A DNA stretch of 64,000 nt, from NCBI GenBank assembly GCA_023391185.1, contig JAEWBI010000020.1, forward strand, positions 16,949 to 80,948, given 5' to 3'. A program made the position numbers and the translations under genes. Of the stretch, positions 46,250-55,207 are shown in pieces; position 1 is the first letter of the stretch, and each line of letters begins with the position of its first letter. The notes under the pieces were generated by a model that saw nothing but the letters and a program-made list of their open reading frames with translations, had not been told where the DNA came from and did no database searches. Source of the DNA: Bacillota bacterium. GTDB lineage: Bacteria; Bacillota_I; Bacilli_A; RF39; UBA660.

Positions 46250-46667
46250 TAATCTTCCTCGTCTTGAATAGTATCAATTAGTAATGATAATAACTCTAAT
46301 TGATAATCAAGTCATTAGTTCATCTAATATTAACAGGGAGATTAATCATATTAAGTGAAATGATTGAAACATTCATTACTATTATTATTCATAGACAAAA
46401 TGTTTGCTTATAATACCCTATTTATAGGCTATTCTAGAAACTATTGTTCAAAGCGTATCAAATGTATACTGTAGTGATTAAATAGTCTTATATGGCGATT
46501 AAACAAGTTGTTTTATATACTGGGGGGTATCAGAAATATTTACTAAGTTATATTATGAAAAAATGGCGATAGCACCTTGCTTAATCGTGTTGCAATAATA
46601 ATCGAATGATAATCTTAATGTTTCTAATCATAATCACATAAATTCAATTAGATAAGGTTGTGATATA
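46250..46667. other. Element left-end non-coding region upstream of the first recombinase
   Basis: 418 bp without ORFs. It contains an imperfect inverted repeat CGATTAAACAAG (46496-46507) / CTTGCTTAATCG (46576-46587), each preceded or followed by ATGGCGAT-like sequence, and a G6 tract at 46522-46527. These may be recombinase or regulator sites. No clear sigma A promoter for the recombinase was found. Confidence 0.5.
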
Positions 46668-48104
46668 TTGATAAAAACAGATATTGTTAAAACGGGAATA
46701 TATATGCGTGTATCTACTGAAGACCAAGCAAAAGATGGTTTCTCTATTCACGCACAAAGAGAAAAATTAAGTAGTTATGCAAACATTTGTGATTGGGAGA
46801 TAGCCGACTATTATATTGATGAGGGCATCTCTGCCAAAAATACAAAAGATAGACCTGATATAAACAGGTTAATCAATGATGTGAAGAGTGGCAAGGTTAA
46901 CAATGTACTTGTCTATAAACTAGATAGACTTACACGTTCGGTCAAAGACCTTATTACTTTGATTGAACTATTTGAACAATATAATTGTACATTTAGTTCT
47001 GTAACGGAAAAACTTGAAACAGGTACAGCAACAGGTCGTATGTTTATAAAAATAATTGGAATCTTTGCCGAATTCGAAAGAGAAAATTTAGCTGAAAGAG
47101 TTTCCTTCGGATATGAACAAAAGACTCGTGAAGGAAACTATACGAACACTAACGGAGTCAATGGCTTCGACTATATAGTTGGTAAAGGAGATTTAATTGT
47201 TAATGAGCAAGAAAAAGAAATAGTTAATAGAATATATGATATGTACTTAGAAGGCACATCAATGTTAAAGATAGCTAGAACGTTTAACTCTGAACAAATA
47301 CCTAGTAAACGAGGAGGCTATTGGTCACAGAGTACAATAAAGTCAATACTTACTAACCCACTCTATATTGGAAAGATAAGATATGGAGTAAATAAGAAAA
47401 TACAAAATAAAGCTTTTCAAGTAAACGGTGAACAAGAATCATTAATTGATAAAGATACATTTAAAAGTGTTCAAGAAATGATATTAAAAAGAAAGCATTT
47501 TAATTCTAAAAAATATCCTAGTGAAAATGCTTACTTCTCTTCTGTATTGAGATGCCATAAATGCGGAAGCAGATTTCATCCTAAACAGCAAAAACAAAAT
47601 GGTAAATACTATATTACCTATTATTGTAATAATAAACAGATAAATAAATGCGATTCTAGTGGTATATCTCATACTAAGGTATTAAATGCTTTTGAAGAAT
47701 ATATAAGTAATATTACTCTTGATAAATCAATTGAAATAAAACCAAATACAGATAATAAGAAACAAGAAGAAAAATTAATCAAGGAATTAGATAATATTGA
47801 TAAAAAAAGAAAAAGATTACAAATGCTATTTATTGATGAACAAATAAACAACTCAGATTATCAAGAGATGATTACTCAATTAGAAAAAGATAGAAATAAG
47901 ATTAATGAGAGTATTAAAGTTCTTTCTTCAGTACAAGAGAATATTGATTATAATGATATTAAAAATATAATTACCAATGTTAAAAAGAATTGGGATTATC
48001 TAAACGAAGTAGAAAAAAATATATTTATAAATCAATTTATAAAGCAAATAAATATAGATATAGTTAATAATCAAGTAATAATAAAAGAAGTACAATTTTG
48101 TTAG
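46668..48104 (+). CDS. Large serine recombinase (likely integrase/excisionase of the element)
   Basis: 478 residues; TTG start with AAGG upstream is the best available. N-terminal resolvase domain (about 8-150): GIYMRVSTEDQAKDGFS with the catalytic Ser, YKLDRLTRSVKDL, and FAEFERENLAERVSFGYEQK. Recombinase DNA-binding domain (~160-270). Zinc ribbon LRCHKCGSRFHPKQ...YYCNNKQINKC, coiled coil (~350-420) and a C-terminal helical tail. It lies 440 bp inside attL and points inward, the usual place for the integrase of such elements, so it is the preferred enzyme for the attB-attP reaction. Excision would restore the carboxypeptidase gene. Confidence 0.95.
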   Translation: MIKTDIVKTGIYMRVSTEDQAKDGFSIHAQREKLSSYANICDWEIADYYIDEGISAKNTKDRPDINRLINDVKSGKVNNVLVYKLDRLTRSVKDLITLIELFEQYNCTFSSVTEKLETGTATGRMFIKIIGIFAEFERENLAERVSFGYEQKTREGNYTNTNGVNGFDYIVGKGDLIVNEQEKEIVNRIYDMYLEGTSMLKIARTFNSEQIPSKRGGYWSQSTIKSILTNPLYIGKIRYGVNKKIQNKAFQVNGEQESLIDKDTFKSVQEMILKRKHFNSKKYPSENAYFSSVLRCHKCGSRFHPKQQKQNGKYYITYYCNNKQINKCDSSGISHTKVLNAFEEYISNITLDKSIEIKPNTDNKKQEEKLIKELDNIDKKRKRLQMLFIDEQINNSDYQEMITQLEKDRNKINESIKVLSSVQENIDYNDIKNIITNVKKNWDYLNEVEKNIFINQFIKQINIDIVNNQVIIKEVQFC

Positions 48105-48116
48105 TACTTCTTTTTA
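48084..48116 (+). terminator. Terminator overlapping the end of the first recombinase
   Basis: 10-bp perfect stem AAAGAAGTAC/GTACTTCTTT, T-run following; the TAG stop (48102-48104) lies at the loop/arm border. Confidence 0.8.
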
Positions 48117-48125
48117 TTGTTTTAA

Positions 48126-48134
48126 TGATATAAT
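48126..48134 (+). promoter_or_regulatory. Extended -10 promoter of the PD-(D/E)XK gene
   Basis: TGATATAAT, 16 nt before the start codon, directly after the recombinase terminator. No -35. The leader is very short. Confidence 0.45.
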
Positions 48135-48149
48135 ATATATGGTGATATG

Positions 48150-48911
48150 ATGACAAATACTTACACAAAAGAAACAAAAAGAGAAATAAAACTTTTTTTA
48201 ACTCAGCTAAAACAATTAGAAAGAACTTTAATTGATATTATGCAAGAAGAAAATGTGCATATTATGAACAAGTATGTATCTTACAAAGAATATATAAGAA
48301 TATATAATGACATAGTAACTATTCTAAAAGAAAAGGAATTAATTACAGGTGTTTTTTATACTTATAATGACATTGATTCAATACCATATGCCGCAGATAT
48401 GCTACCTTTTCAACAAAAAATTTTAATGGAAGGATTATTAATAAACATTAGATTAACTATATCTTCATTAGAAAGTAATATCGACTTTGTTGATGATGAG
48501 ATAAACGGTCTAGCAAACTTTATCCAGACTAATCTAAGGGCAACTTTTGAAAAAGAACCTGTAGATGAAAAAGAAGTTCAACATCATCTAGAAATCTTAT
48601 TTCTTGGTAATAATTTAAAGAAAGGAATTGACTTTGAAAGAGAATCAGGAAAATTTTCTTTTTCTGGAAAAGAATACATACCAGATTTTATTTTTAAAAA
48701 ATATAAGATGTGTCTAGAAGTTAAAACTACAAAGAAAAATAGCAAATCAAAAATTATTGAAGAAATAAATGCAGATATAAATGCCTATAAAAAGAAATAT
48801 GATACTCTAATGTTCATTATTTATGATTTTTCAAAAATAACAAATGAAAATGAATTTAAATCAGATTTAGAATCATCAGGTAATGTAAAAGTTATTATTA
48901 TTAAACATTAA
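48150..48911 (+). CDS. PD-(D/E)XK nuclease-superfamily protein
   Basis: 253 residues (second of two adjacent ATGs chosen, GGTG 5 nt upstream). The N-terminal ~170 residues are helical without a known signature. The C-terminal domain has the nuclease core: KEYIPDFIFKK (PD near 178), then KMCLEVKTTKK (E-x-K near 190), and a helix-strand YDTLMFIIYDF. This is the arrangement of restriction-type or repair nucleases. It sits between the integrase and the convergent OLD/UvrD pair. It may be a stand-alone defence nuclease or an accessory to that pair. No specific family name is claimed. Confidence 0.75.
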   Translation: MTNTYTKETKREIKLFLTQLKQLERTLIDIMQEENVHIMNKYVSYKEYIRIYNDIVTILKEKELITGVFYTYNDIDSIPYAADMLPFQQKILMEGLLINIRLTISSLESNIDFVDDEINGLANFIQTNLRATFEKEPVDEKEVQHHLEILFLGNNLKKGIDFERESGKFSFSGKEYIPDFIFKKYKMCLEVKTTKKNSKSKIIEEINADINAYKKKYDTLMFIIYDFSKITNENEFKSDLESSGNVKVIIIKH

Positions 48912-48937
48912 AAGAGATTATATTTTTAATCTCTTTT
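48910..48937. terminator. Bidirectional terminator between convergent defence genes
   Basis: 11-bp perfect stem AAAAGAGATTA/TAATCTCTTTT, 6-nt loop, A/T tails on both sides. It overlaps the ends of both the plus-strand nuclease gene and the minus-strand helicase gene. Confidence 0.85.
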
Positions 48938-50846
48938 ATAATTCTATTATCTCCCAAGCATCTGCATTCAAATGTGGAGCATATAAATCATATGTTGTTC
49001 TTTTCATAGCTATACATAATAAATATTTTGGTCTACTAATTCCAACATATACAATTTTTCTGCTTTTTTCGTGAACGTCTCCAATAGGCAGTTTTTCTTC
49101 TTTAAATAGAGGCAAAACTCTCTTAATGTCAGTTCCACTTTTATAACTAGTCTCTAAATATAATGTAGCAGTATGAGTCTCCCCTTTTACTGCGTGAACA
49201 GTCGTGACTTCTAATTCAACCTTTTCTTCGCCATCTACAAATGTATAAAAATTATTATGTGAATTTAGTATTTCTTCATCCTGTGCTTGATTCTCAAATT
49301 CTATAAATGATTTTATCTGCTCATAGTTAATAAAATCTAATTCAAGGATTTTATTTTTGATTTTTAATTTCAGATTTTCAAGTTGAGATTTTTGTTCAAT
49401 GTCTTTGAAAACTATGTTGGAAAGTTCTAAAAGAAAATCTTTATAATAATAATTATTTAGTCCTTTGAGAAATATACTTAAAGACTTTGGGGTATACTTT
49501 CTATTATTGGAATCTTTTTTACCGCATCTATTAAAACATTCAAGATAGATTGAATCCACTAATTGAATCATTTTGTCCATCCTATTATTATTAATCATTA
49601 CATATATTTGATTAATGTAATCATCTAAATATAATGTTTTTTTATTTTGAATACTATTCTTTTCAAATTCATTCCAATAATCTCCAATTTGTATTCCAGA
49701 ACCATCTTTTTTTATCATTCCAACTGCTTTAAAGATTGGATTTTTATTTTGGTTTAATCTTTTTTCTATTATTAAACTGCAAAACCTAGGAAGAACCTCT
49801 TTGATTTTATTATCATCATATACAATAATATGTGGCTTTAAAACTGGCTCTGTAACAACATCAGAATTTATTACGTTTGGTTCGGATTTTAGTTTGGCTA
49901 CTTGATTTGCTATTATTTGTGAAAACCTATTTGTATTGGACAGATATAATTTGTTTTCAAATAAATTCCATTCGCTTTGTTCGTCATTATAACTATTATA
50001 TATCGCTTGGTCAGTATCTCCTATTCTTTGAAAAATTGTTTGACTATTTTTAAAAATTTTATCTAACAACTGTACTTGAAGTTTGTTACAATCCTGATAT
50101 TCATCAACTAGTGATATATAGAATCTTTTGCTAATAATTGTTGTAAAACAAGGATATTCATTCAATGCTCTAATTGCAAAATAATATGCATCATAATAAT
50201 TAATATTGCCATTTGCCCATAAATAGCTTTTTAATCTTATAAATTCATTACAAGATTTGCTAGTACTATTAGAAATTAATCGACCGTTTTGCATTAAATC
50301 ATTAGTTTCTGAATTTATATATAAATCTAATAAGAACTTTTTTTCATCTCCATTATATCCCCCTGTCTGAGCCGAGCGATGTACAAAAGGTCTTAAATTA
50401 TATAATGGAATGCTTTGATTTTGATAAAGTTCATACAAGTCATCATTATATTTATTACTATCACAAACAGTTATAGGATGAGAAGTTACGTTAGTTAAAT
50501 ATGGAAATACTATAAATTTGTGAATAAAACTCTGAATTGTACCAACAAAATTTGGATAACTTAATATTACTGAGGCTTTTGATGATAATTTTGATTTTAT
50601 TTCATCTATAGCAACATTAGTATGAGATAAAATACACATTCCTCTATTATTTATAAATGGCATTTTATTAGCTAAAATATCTATTTTAGCTATTAACATA
50701 GTTGTTTTGCCAGCACCTGGGCAAGCTAAAATATCACAACTATTTAATTCTTTTATAGCACTCTTAGCCTCTTCTGAAAAATGACAATCTTCTGGCAATA
50801 TGTTTTTTTCTGATGAAGCAATATCATTATCGGTAATATTAATCAT
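48936..50846 (-). CDS. gajB: UvrD/Rep-type helicase, GajB-like partner of the OLD nuclease
   Basis: 636 residues from MINITDNDIASSEK (ATG at 50846 preceded by GGTGG; it overlaps the upstream stop by 8 nt). SF1 helicase motifs: Walker A LACPGAGKTTMLIAKI, motif Ia LSHTNVAIDEIKSKL, FVGTIQSFIHKFI, motif II SLVDEYQDCNKLQVQLLDKI, motif III RIGDTDQAIYN, and C-terminal motifs VTTVHAVKGETHTATLYLET and IVYVGISRPKYLLCIAM. In Gabija, GajB is the UvrD-like partner that forms a complex with GajA and acts against phage. Length exceeds the type GajB (~494), so it may be a related OLD-UvrD class. Confidence 0.85.
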   Translation of the reverse strand: MINITDNDIASSEKNILPEDCHFSEEAKSAIKELNSCDILACPGAGKTTMLIAKIDILANKMPFINNRGMCILSHTNVAIDEIKSKLSSKASVILSYPNFVGTIQSFIHKFIVFPYLTNVTSHPITVCDSNKYNDDLYELYQNQSIPLYNLRPFVHRSAQTGGYNGDEKKFLLDLYINSETNDLMQNGRLISNSTSKSCNEFIRLKSYLWANGNINYYDAYYFAIRALNEYPCFTTIISKRFYISLVDEYQDCNKLQVQLLDKIFKNSQTIFQRIGDTDQAIYNSYNDEQSEWNLFENKLYLSNTNRFSQIIANQVAKLKSEPNVINSDVVTEPVLKPHIIVYDDNKIKEVLPRFCSLIIEKRLNQNKNPIFKAVGMIKKDGSGIQIGDYWNEFEKNSIQNKKTLYLDDYINQIYVMINNNRMDKMIQLVDSIYLECFNRCGKKDSNNRKYTPKSLSIFLKGLNNYYYKDFLLELSNIVFKDIEQKSQLENLKLKIKNKILELDFINYEQIKSFIEFENQAQDEEILNSHNNFYTFVDGEEKVELEVTTVHAVKGETHTATLYLETSYKSGTDIKRVLPLFKEEKLPIGDVHEKSRKIVYVGISRPKYLLCIAMKRTTYDLYAPHLNADAWEIIEL

Positions 50847-52779
50847 CATTTTCCACCACATTTGCGGCATATCTAATACCATTTATTAAATACGCCAAAA
50901 ATCTATCAGATAGAATTTTGCTTTTTAGTTGTGCTTTCATTTCGTCATTAACCTTTTTTCTGAATAAATTAACATCGAAAATATCAACCAAACTTTTTGG
51001 TTCATCCAATATTTCATACAAAAGCAAATTTGATAAACACTGAGAAACTATAGCTTTTGATACCTTGTCACTTTCCTTTAACATTATTTCTTTATAAATT
51101 AAATATGATATTCTTTCATTAGAATAATTTCGCTCAGCCCATAATTTATAGTCAGCATCAACTTGAGTATTTACTTCTACTATTTTATCTTCTGTAATAG
51201 GATTTTTTTCACTATTTTGCACTTTTTTTGCCAACAAAATAGCTTTATAAAAATATTTTTGTAAAGAACTTAATCCTAAACAATATTCAAATGTCCATCT
51301 AGGAGATACAAAAGCATTGATGTTTTTTTCACTAAAATAATTGTATTTTCTTGTAATTTCAGCTTCTAATTCTTCCATATTTTCTTGTATTTGTCCTGTT
51401 TCCAGAGATGGTTTGACATCACAATCGGTAATTATTGATATAGGAATATTTATATTGCCATCTTCTTCTGAAGCCCTTAAAAATATTTTTGAATATCTTA
51501 AAAATGCAGTATTTTCGACATTTACAATTGTTATACCATAAGTATGTAGAGGAATATCTATTATTTGCGTAATAGTAGGTAATAAAATAAATTCTGAAAT
51601 CCCCTCCACAAAAATTAGACCTTGTGAAAAGAACATATTAGATTTCGTTACATCCAAAAATCTTTGTAAGAACAAATAATCACTTGGAGTCAATTTAGTT
51701 TTCTCAGGTTTTAAAGAAAATCCTTTATTATCTTTACATATCAAAATATTTTTTAGATTAATTTTTGAAGTGACATTTGGACTATGTGTGGTAAGAATAA
51801 ATTGAACTCCGCCATTATCATATTCTTTTTGAATATATTCAATTAATCTGAGTTGAGCCTGTGGATGTAAATGAGATTCAATTTCTTCTATTAAAACTAA
51901 TTTTAATCCTCCATTGCGGCAATTATCTAGCAGTAATAATTCTGTAGCAATAAAAAGTAAATTCAGTGAACCTAAACCTGGTTTTATATCAGATAGCGAT
52001 AATGACATTCCTTCTAATATTTGTTTTAACTTAGTACCAGAAGTCGAAAAATGAATTTCTTTAGATGAATTAGGATTACAAAATTCATTTAAATGTTTTA
52101 CAATATTATCACTTACTTTTTTTCCACCATTATCAGAATCATCTGTTTCAAAATATTCTTCTATTTTAAAATTTGCATCATTTAATATTTGAACTAGTTG
52201 ATGCTCTTCCCCACTTAAAAATGAAGTATGTCCTAACAAAATTTGAGATAATCGTGAATTTCTAGTTGCTCTTAAATCATATTCAGCATCTCTTAATGGC
52301 TTCAAGTATACTGCTTTCAACAACTCTCTAGCTTTAGAATCCATAGTTGTACCATCATCAGTAAAACCAGCTCTAAATTCATTATAGATTTTATTATTCT
52401 CTTTAGAACAAATGCAAAAAACTCGCAACTTATATTTTATTGTTTCTATTCCATCTGAATTGGTATCCTTATATGCTTGTATCCATTCTAAAAAATTCTT
52501 TGCCTCTTCATCAGAAAGTTCATCAAATATGCATTCTATTTTAAAAACATTGCTTTCAAAGTCATCACTATAATAAAAATCATCGTCAGTTATTTTTATA
52601 TATTCACTGCTTTGTGTTTGTAAAAGTATTTTAATTGCATCAACAATTGCTGATTTTCCAGAATCATTCTCTCCGACTATTAAATTTACCCCTTTGTTAA
52701 ACTCTATTTTTAAGCCGGGATTTTCATCCATAGTTTTATATTTCCTAAAATTCCATAAATTCAATTCTTTTAAATACAT
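50839..52779 (-). CDS. gajA: OLD-family ATPase/TOPRIM nuclease, GajA-like
   Basis: 646 residues. N-terminal ABC-type ATPase of the OLD class: LNLWNFRKYKTM, Walker A VGENDSGKSAIVDAIK (35-50), signature-like LSLSDIKPGLGSLNLLFIA, Walker B KLVLIEEIESHLHPQAQLRL, H-loop ILTTHSP. C-terminal TOPRIM (about 385-500): GLIFVEGISEFILLPTI with the metal Glu, and ISIITDCDVKPS with D-x-D. In Gabija this protein is the nicking nuclease whose activity is held back by nucleotides until phage replication depletes them. Translationally coupled with the helicase. SD GAGGAG. Family certain; the Gabija label is probable. Confidence 0.88.
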   Translation of the reverse strand: MYLKELNLWNFRKYKTMDENPGLKIEFNKGVNLIVGENDSGKSAIVDAIKILLQTQSSEYIKITDDDFYYSDDFESNVFKIECIFDELSDEEAKNFLEWIQAYKDTNSDGIETIKYKLRVFCICSKENNKIYNEFRAGFTDDGTTMDSKARELLKAVYLKPLRDAEYDLRATRNSRLSQILLGHTSFLSGEEHQLVQILNDANFKIEEYFETDDSDNGGKKVSDNIVKHLNEFCNPNSSKEIHFSTSGTKLKQILEGMSLSLSDIKPGLGSLNLLFIATELLLLDNCRNGGLKLVLIEEIESHLHPQAQLRLIEYIQKEYDNGGVQFILTTHSPNVTSKINLKNILICKDNKGFSLKPEKTKLTPSDYLFLQRFLDVTKSNMFFSQGLIFVEGISEFILLPTITQIIDIPLHTYGITIVNVENTAFLRYSKIFLRASEEDGNINIPISIITDCDVKPSLETGQIQENMEELEAEITRKYNYFSEKNINAFVSPRWTFEYCLGLSSLQKYFYKAILLAKKVQNSEKNPITEDKIVEVNTQVDADYKLWAERNYSNERISYLIYKEIMLKESDKVSKAIVSQCLSNLLLYEILDEPKSLVDIFDVNLFRKKVNDEMKAQLKSKILSDRFLAYLINGIRYAANVVENDD

Positions 52780-52789
52780 AATACACTCC

Positions 52790-52827
52790 TCAAAAATAAA
52801 ACAGCATTAAAATTAACTCTAATACTG
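52790..52827 (-). promoter_or_regulatory. Terminator-like hairpin in the leader of the OLD/UvrD operon
   Basis: On the minus strand CAGTATTA pairs with TAATGCTG (one G-U pair) and is followed by TTTTATTTTT, about 10 nt before the SD. It could act as an attenuator that stops transcription before the defence genes. Confidence 0.5.
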
Positions 52828-52841
52828 CTAGCCTTATATAA

Positions 52842-52850
52842 ATTATACCA
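52842..52850 (-). promoter_or_regulatory. Extended -10 promoter of the OLD/UvrD operon
   Basis: TGGTATAAT on the minus strand, 63 nt upstream of the ATG. No good -35, as at several other promoters in this window. Confidence 0.55.
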
Positions 52851-52907
52851 TAAATTGGAAATATAGTATAAAAATAATCATATATTTAACTGAAAAGGAG
52901 TTAAATT

Positions 52908-53009
52908 ATGAAAAATAAGATAAACATTAAAACACAAGAGTTAATTACAAAATTTTTTCTGAAATACTCAATTCCAAAAATTTTAAAAGAAAAGAATAAT
53001 AAGCAATAA
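52908..53009 (+). CDS. Small basic peptide ORF (33 aa)
   Basis: MKNKINIKTQELITKFFLKY... ending KNNKQ. Strong SD AAAAGGAG 7 nt before the ATG, which is why it is reported despite its size. Basic and possibly one amphipathic helix (residues 10-25). It lies alone on the plus strand between the OLD/UvrD promoter and the second recombinase. It might be a leader peptide, toxin-like peptide or excision factor; nothing decides between them. Confidence 0.5.
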   Translation: MKNKINIKTQELITKFFLKYSIPKILKEKNNKQ

Positions 53010-53020
53010 CTTATTATTCT
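52993..53020 (-). terminator. Terminator of the second recombinase operon
   Basis: 11-bp perfect stem AGAATAATAAG/CTTATTATTCT, 6-nt loop, T-rich tail on the minus strand. The plus-strand peptide's stop (53007-53009) is in the loop. Confidence 0.8.
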
Positions 53021-54509
53021 ATAACCTTATAAAATCAATTTTGCTTATATTGATAATTTCATTAGCATTATCAATATAAATTTTTTTTACAAATGAGTTT
53101 ATAAATGTTTTTCTATCTTCAGAACCAATTTCATACCATAAATTTGAAAAAGATGAAAAATTTAATTTTATTATTTCCTTATCAATGGTGTTCAATTTTT
53201 TACTATTATTAATAAGTTCTTGTTTTGCTTTTTTTAGATTACTAATTTTTTCATTTGACTTGTTTAACTCTTCTATATACATCTTATAATCTATTGAATT
53301 TTCATTGAATAGATTTGACTTAAAAAGTATATTGTTTTCATATCTCTTTATTTTCTTTTCTATTAATAATATCTTATCGCCTGTCTCATATAACAAAATA
53401 TCTTTATTATCAATGCAAATATCTATATTCTTTTCAAGATATTCTGCAATCTTAGATTCCAAGTCTATATGCTTTAGACCTTTTTGTCCACATTTGCTTT
53501 TGCAATAATATCTAATACTACTCTTATCTTTTGCTTTTATCTGTTTTGCACACATTAGTGAGCCACAATTTGGGCAAAACAATATTGAACTAAAATAAGA
53601 ATTTTCACTTGGTTGTTTCTTAATCTGCAAACTTTTCTTTTTTGCAATTTTTGCTTGTGCTATATAAAAAGTATTATCATCTATAATTCTTTGATGAACC
53701 CCATCATAAATTTCAACTGAGTCTCCTTTTTTAATACCATATCTTATTTTACCAATATATAATATATTAGTTAAAATTGAATGAACTGTTGACTGTCTCC
53801 ATTTGCCAAGTCTTTTACAAGGTGTTTTCTGTTCATTTAACTTCTTTGCAATCTTATACTCAGACACATCATTATTAAACCATTCAAAGATTTCTTCAAC
53901 AACATTACTTTCGTAATCATTGACTTTAAGAAGTCTTTCTCCACTATGTTGGTCATAATAAGGACTATAACCATACACACTATTAGAATTAAGATATAAA
54001 CCCTTTGTTGCTCTTAATTTCTTTCCACTAGATATTCTATCCGATAATATGTGTACCTCTGTTCTAGCTCTATTTACCAAATCATAATATTTTTCCTCTC
54101 CATATGGAGTATTTAAATCTAGCAAACCACAGCCCTCCATAGAAAATACTAAACATTTATTACGCTTAAGAATATTTGCTATTTTAGTGCCTACACTCAT
54201 ATCTCTTGAAAGCCTATCAACTCTATATACCAATATGCAATTTACTTTTTTTGTTTCGACATCATTCAGAAGTCCGATAAGAGAAGAACGTTTTTCAAAT
54301 TCATCACCACTTATGCCAGGTTCAATCCAGCTACTAACTAAATTATATTTATTCTGTTGAATAATATCTTTTAAAGTATTTTCCTGAAACACAAGTGACC
54401 AGCCCTTCACCACTTGTGTCTCATTTGATACTCTAGCATAAATCCCAAATTTTAATCTAGAAAAATCCTGATTATAGTTTTGAAAGTAAATCATACTTCC
54501 ATTTATCAT
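53019..54509 (-). CDS. Second large serine recombinase
   Basis: 496 residues (MINGSMIYFQ start; the Met five codons later is equally possible, neither SD is strong). Resolvase domain with the catalytic Ser in FGIYARVSNETQVVKG, ILVYRVDRLSRDMSVG and EVHILSDRISSGKKLRA. DNA-binding region around 165-270. Zinc ribbon LFCPNCGSLMCAKQ...YYCKSKCGQKG. C-terminal coiled coil. It overlaps the 90-residue gene upstream by 38 nt. It is clearly diverged from the first recombinase (different linker and GDEFEKRSSLIG segment). It may serve a second reaction, a nested element, or act with the first. Confidence 0.93.
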   Translation of the reverse strand: MINGSMIYFQNYNQDFSRLKFGIYARVSNETQVVKGWSLVFQENTLKDIIQQNKYNLVSSWIEPGISGDEFEKRSSLIGLLNDVETKKVNCILVYRVDRLSRDMSVGTKIANILKRNKCLVFSMEGCGLLDLNTPYGEEKYYDLVNRARTEVHILSDRISSGKKLRATKGLYLNSNSVYGYSPYYDQHSGERLLKVNDYESNVVEEIFEWFNNDVSEYKIAKKLNEQKTPCKRLGKWRQSTVHSILTNILYIGKIRYGIKKGDSVEIYDGVHQRIIDDNTFYIAQAKIAKKKSLQIKKQPSENSYFSSILFCPNCGSLMCAKQIKAKDKSSIRYYCKSKCGQKGLKHIDLESKIAEYLEKNIDICIDNKDILLYETGDKILLIEKKIKRYENNILFKSNLFNENSIDYKMYIEELNKSNEKISNLKKAKQELINNSKKLNTIDKEIIKLNFSSFSNLWYEIGSEDRKTFINSFVKKIYIDNANEIINISKIDFIRL

Positions 54510-54741
54510 TCAGTAATCTTAAAGGAATATCTTCTTCACCTTTGCAATACTTAAATACTTGCAGTATCTCAAACTCTTTCATTGATAGATTGGCTGGTAT
54601 CCCCCAGCCATCATCAAAGCAATTCCTTTCTTCATCTTCTAATCCATAATGCTTTCTTTTAAATTCAATATTATTATCTACATAAGATTTTAATAAGAAT
54701 CGTTTCATTTCTTGGATTGTTGAATCAGTTATACTATTCAT
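54472..54741 (-). CDS. Small protein coupled to the second recombinase
   Basis: 89 residues from MNSITDSTIQEMKRFLLKSY (ATG at 54741, AGGAG 9 nt upstream). Contains DDGWGIPANLSMKEFEILQV, then a helical C-terminus. No membrane segment or known motif. Overlaps the upstream winged-helix gene by 8 nt and the recombinase start by 38 nt. The tight coupling suggests a partner or regulator (for example a directionality factor) of the recombinase; this is inference from position only. Confidence 0.6.
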   Translation of the reverse strand: MNSITDSTIQEMKRFLLKSYVDNNIEFKRKHYGLEDEERNCFDDGWGIPANLSMKEFEILQVFKYCKGEEDIPLRLLNDKWKYDLLSKL

Positions 54742-55207
54742 CAGGTTCATCTCCTAAATCTTTTTCTTTTTTTATTTTACTTTTCTTTTCTTTCTCTAAT
54801 TGTTCATCATAGCCCCAAGGATTATCTTTGCCTTTAGAATTTAACAATTTTATATTATCTAATTTGTCAGTTTTTTCTATAAATATATTAATAGCTTTAC
54901 TGTAAACTAAATTATATACATTCTCCCCATTGCTACCTGATTTTACTTTTAAAAGTCCATATAGCTTTAGATTTTTAATTGCTCTATCAATTGTTTCTTT
55001 TGAGTAAGGCAAATATTTTGCTATAAACTCTCTAGAACACCATAGATGTCCATTATACTTTTTTGTCTTCCTATTCGCATCTAACTCAACTAGCTTTGAA
55101 TATACTAAGCCATCCCTTTCTCCTAACATTAATAATACATCTGTATTTACAATTAACTTAGGTTTTCCTTGCCCATTTAAAATGGGTCTTAATTTTTCTT
55201 TTGCCAT
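54734..55207 (-). CDS. Winged-helix DNA-binding protein (replication-initiator-like N-terminus)
   Basis: 157 residues from MAKEKLRPILNGQGKPKLIV (ATG at 55207, AAGGAGG upstream). The central part CSREFIAKYLPYSKETIDRA and IKNLKLYGLLKVKSGSNGEN has the helix-turn-helix plus wing layout of RepA-N/DnaD-type proteins found in mobile elements. Very charged C-terminus (Lys/Glu-rich, residues 125-157). First gene of the operon with the 89-residue protein and the recombinase. Likely a regulator or replication protein of the element; which of these is undecided. Confidence 0.6.
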   Translation of the reverse strand: MAKEKLRPILNGQGKPKLIVNTDVLLMLGERDGLVYSKLVELDANRKTKKYNGHLWCSREFIAKYLPYSKETIDRAIKNLKLYGLLKVKSGSNGENVYNLVYSKAINIFIEKTDKLDNIKLLNSKGKDNPWGYDEQLEKEKKSKIKKEKDLGDEPDE

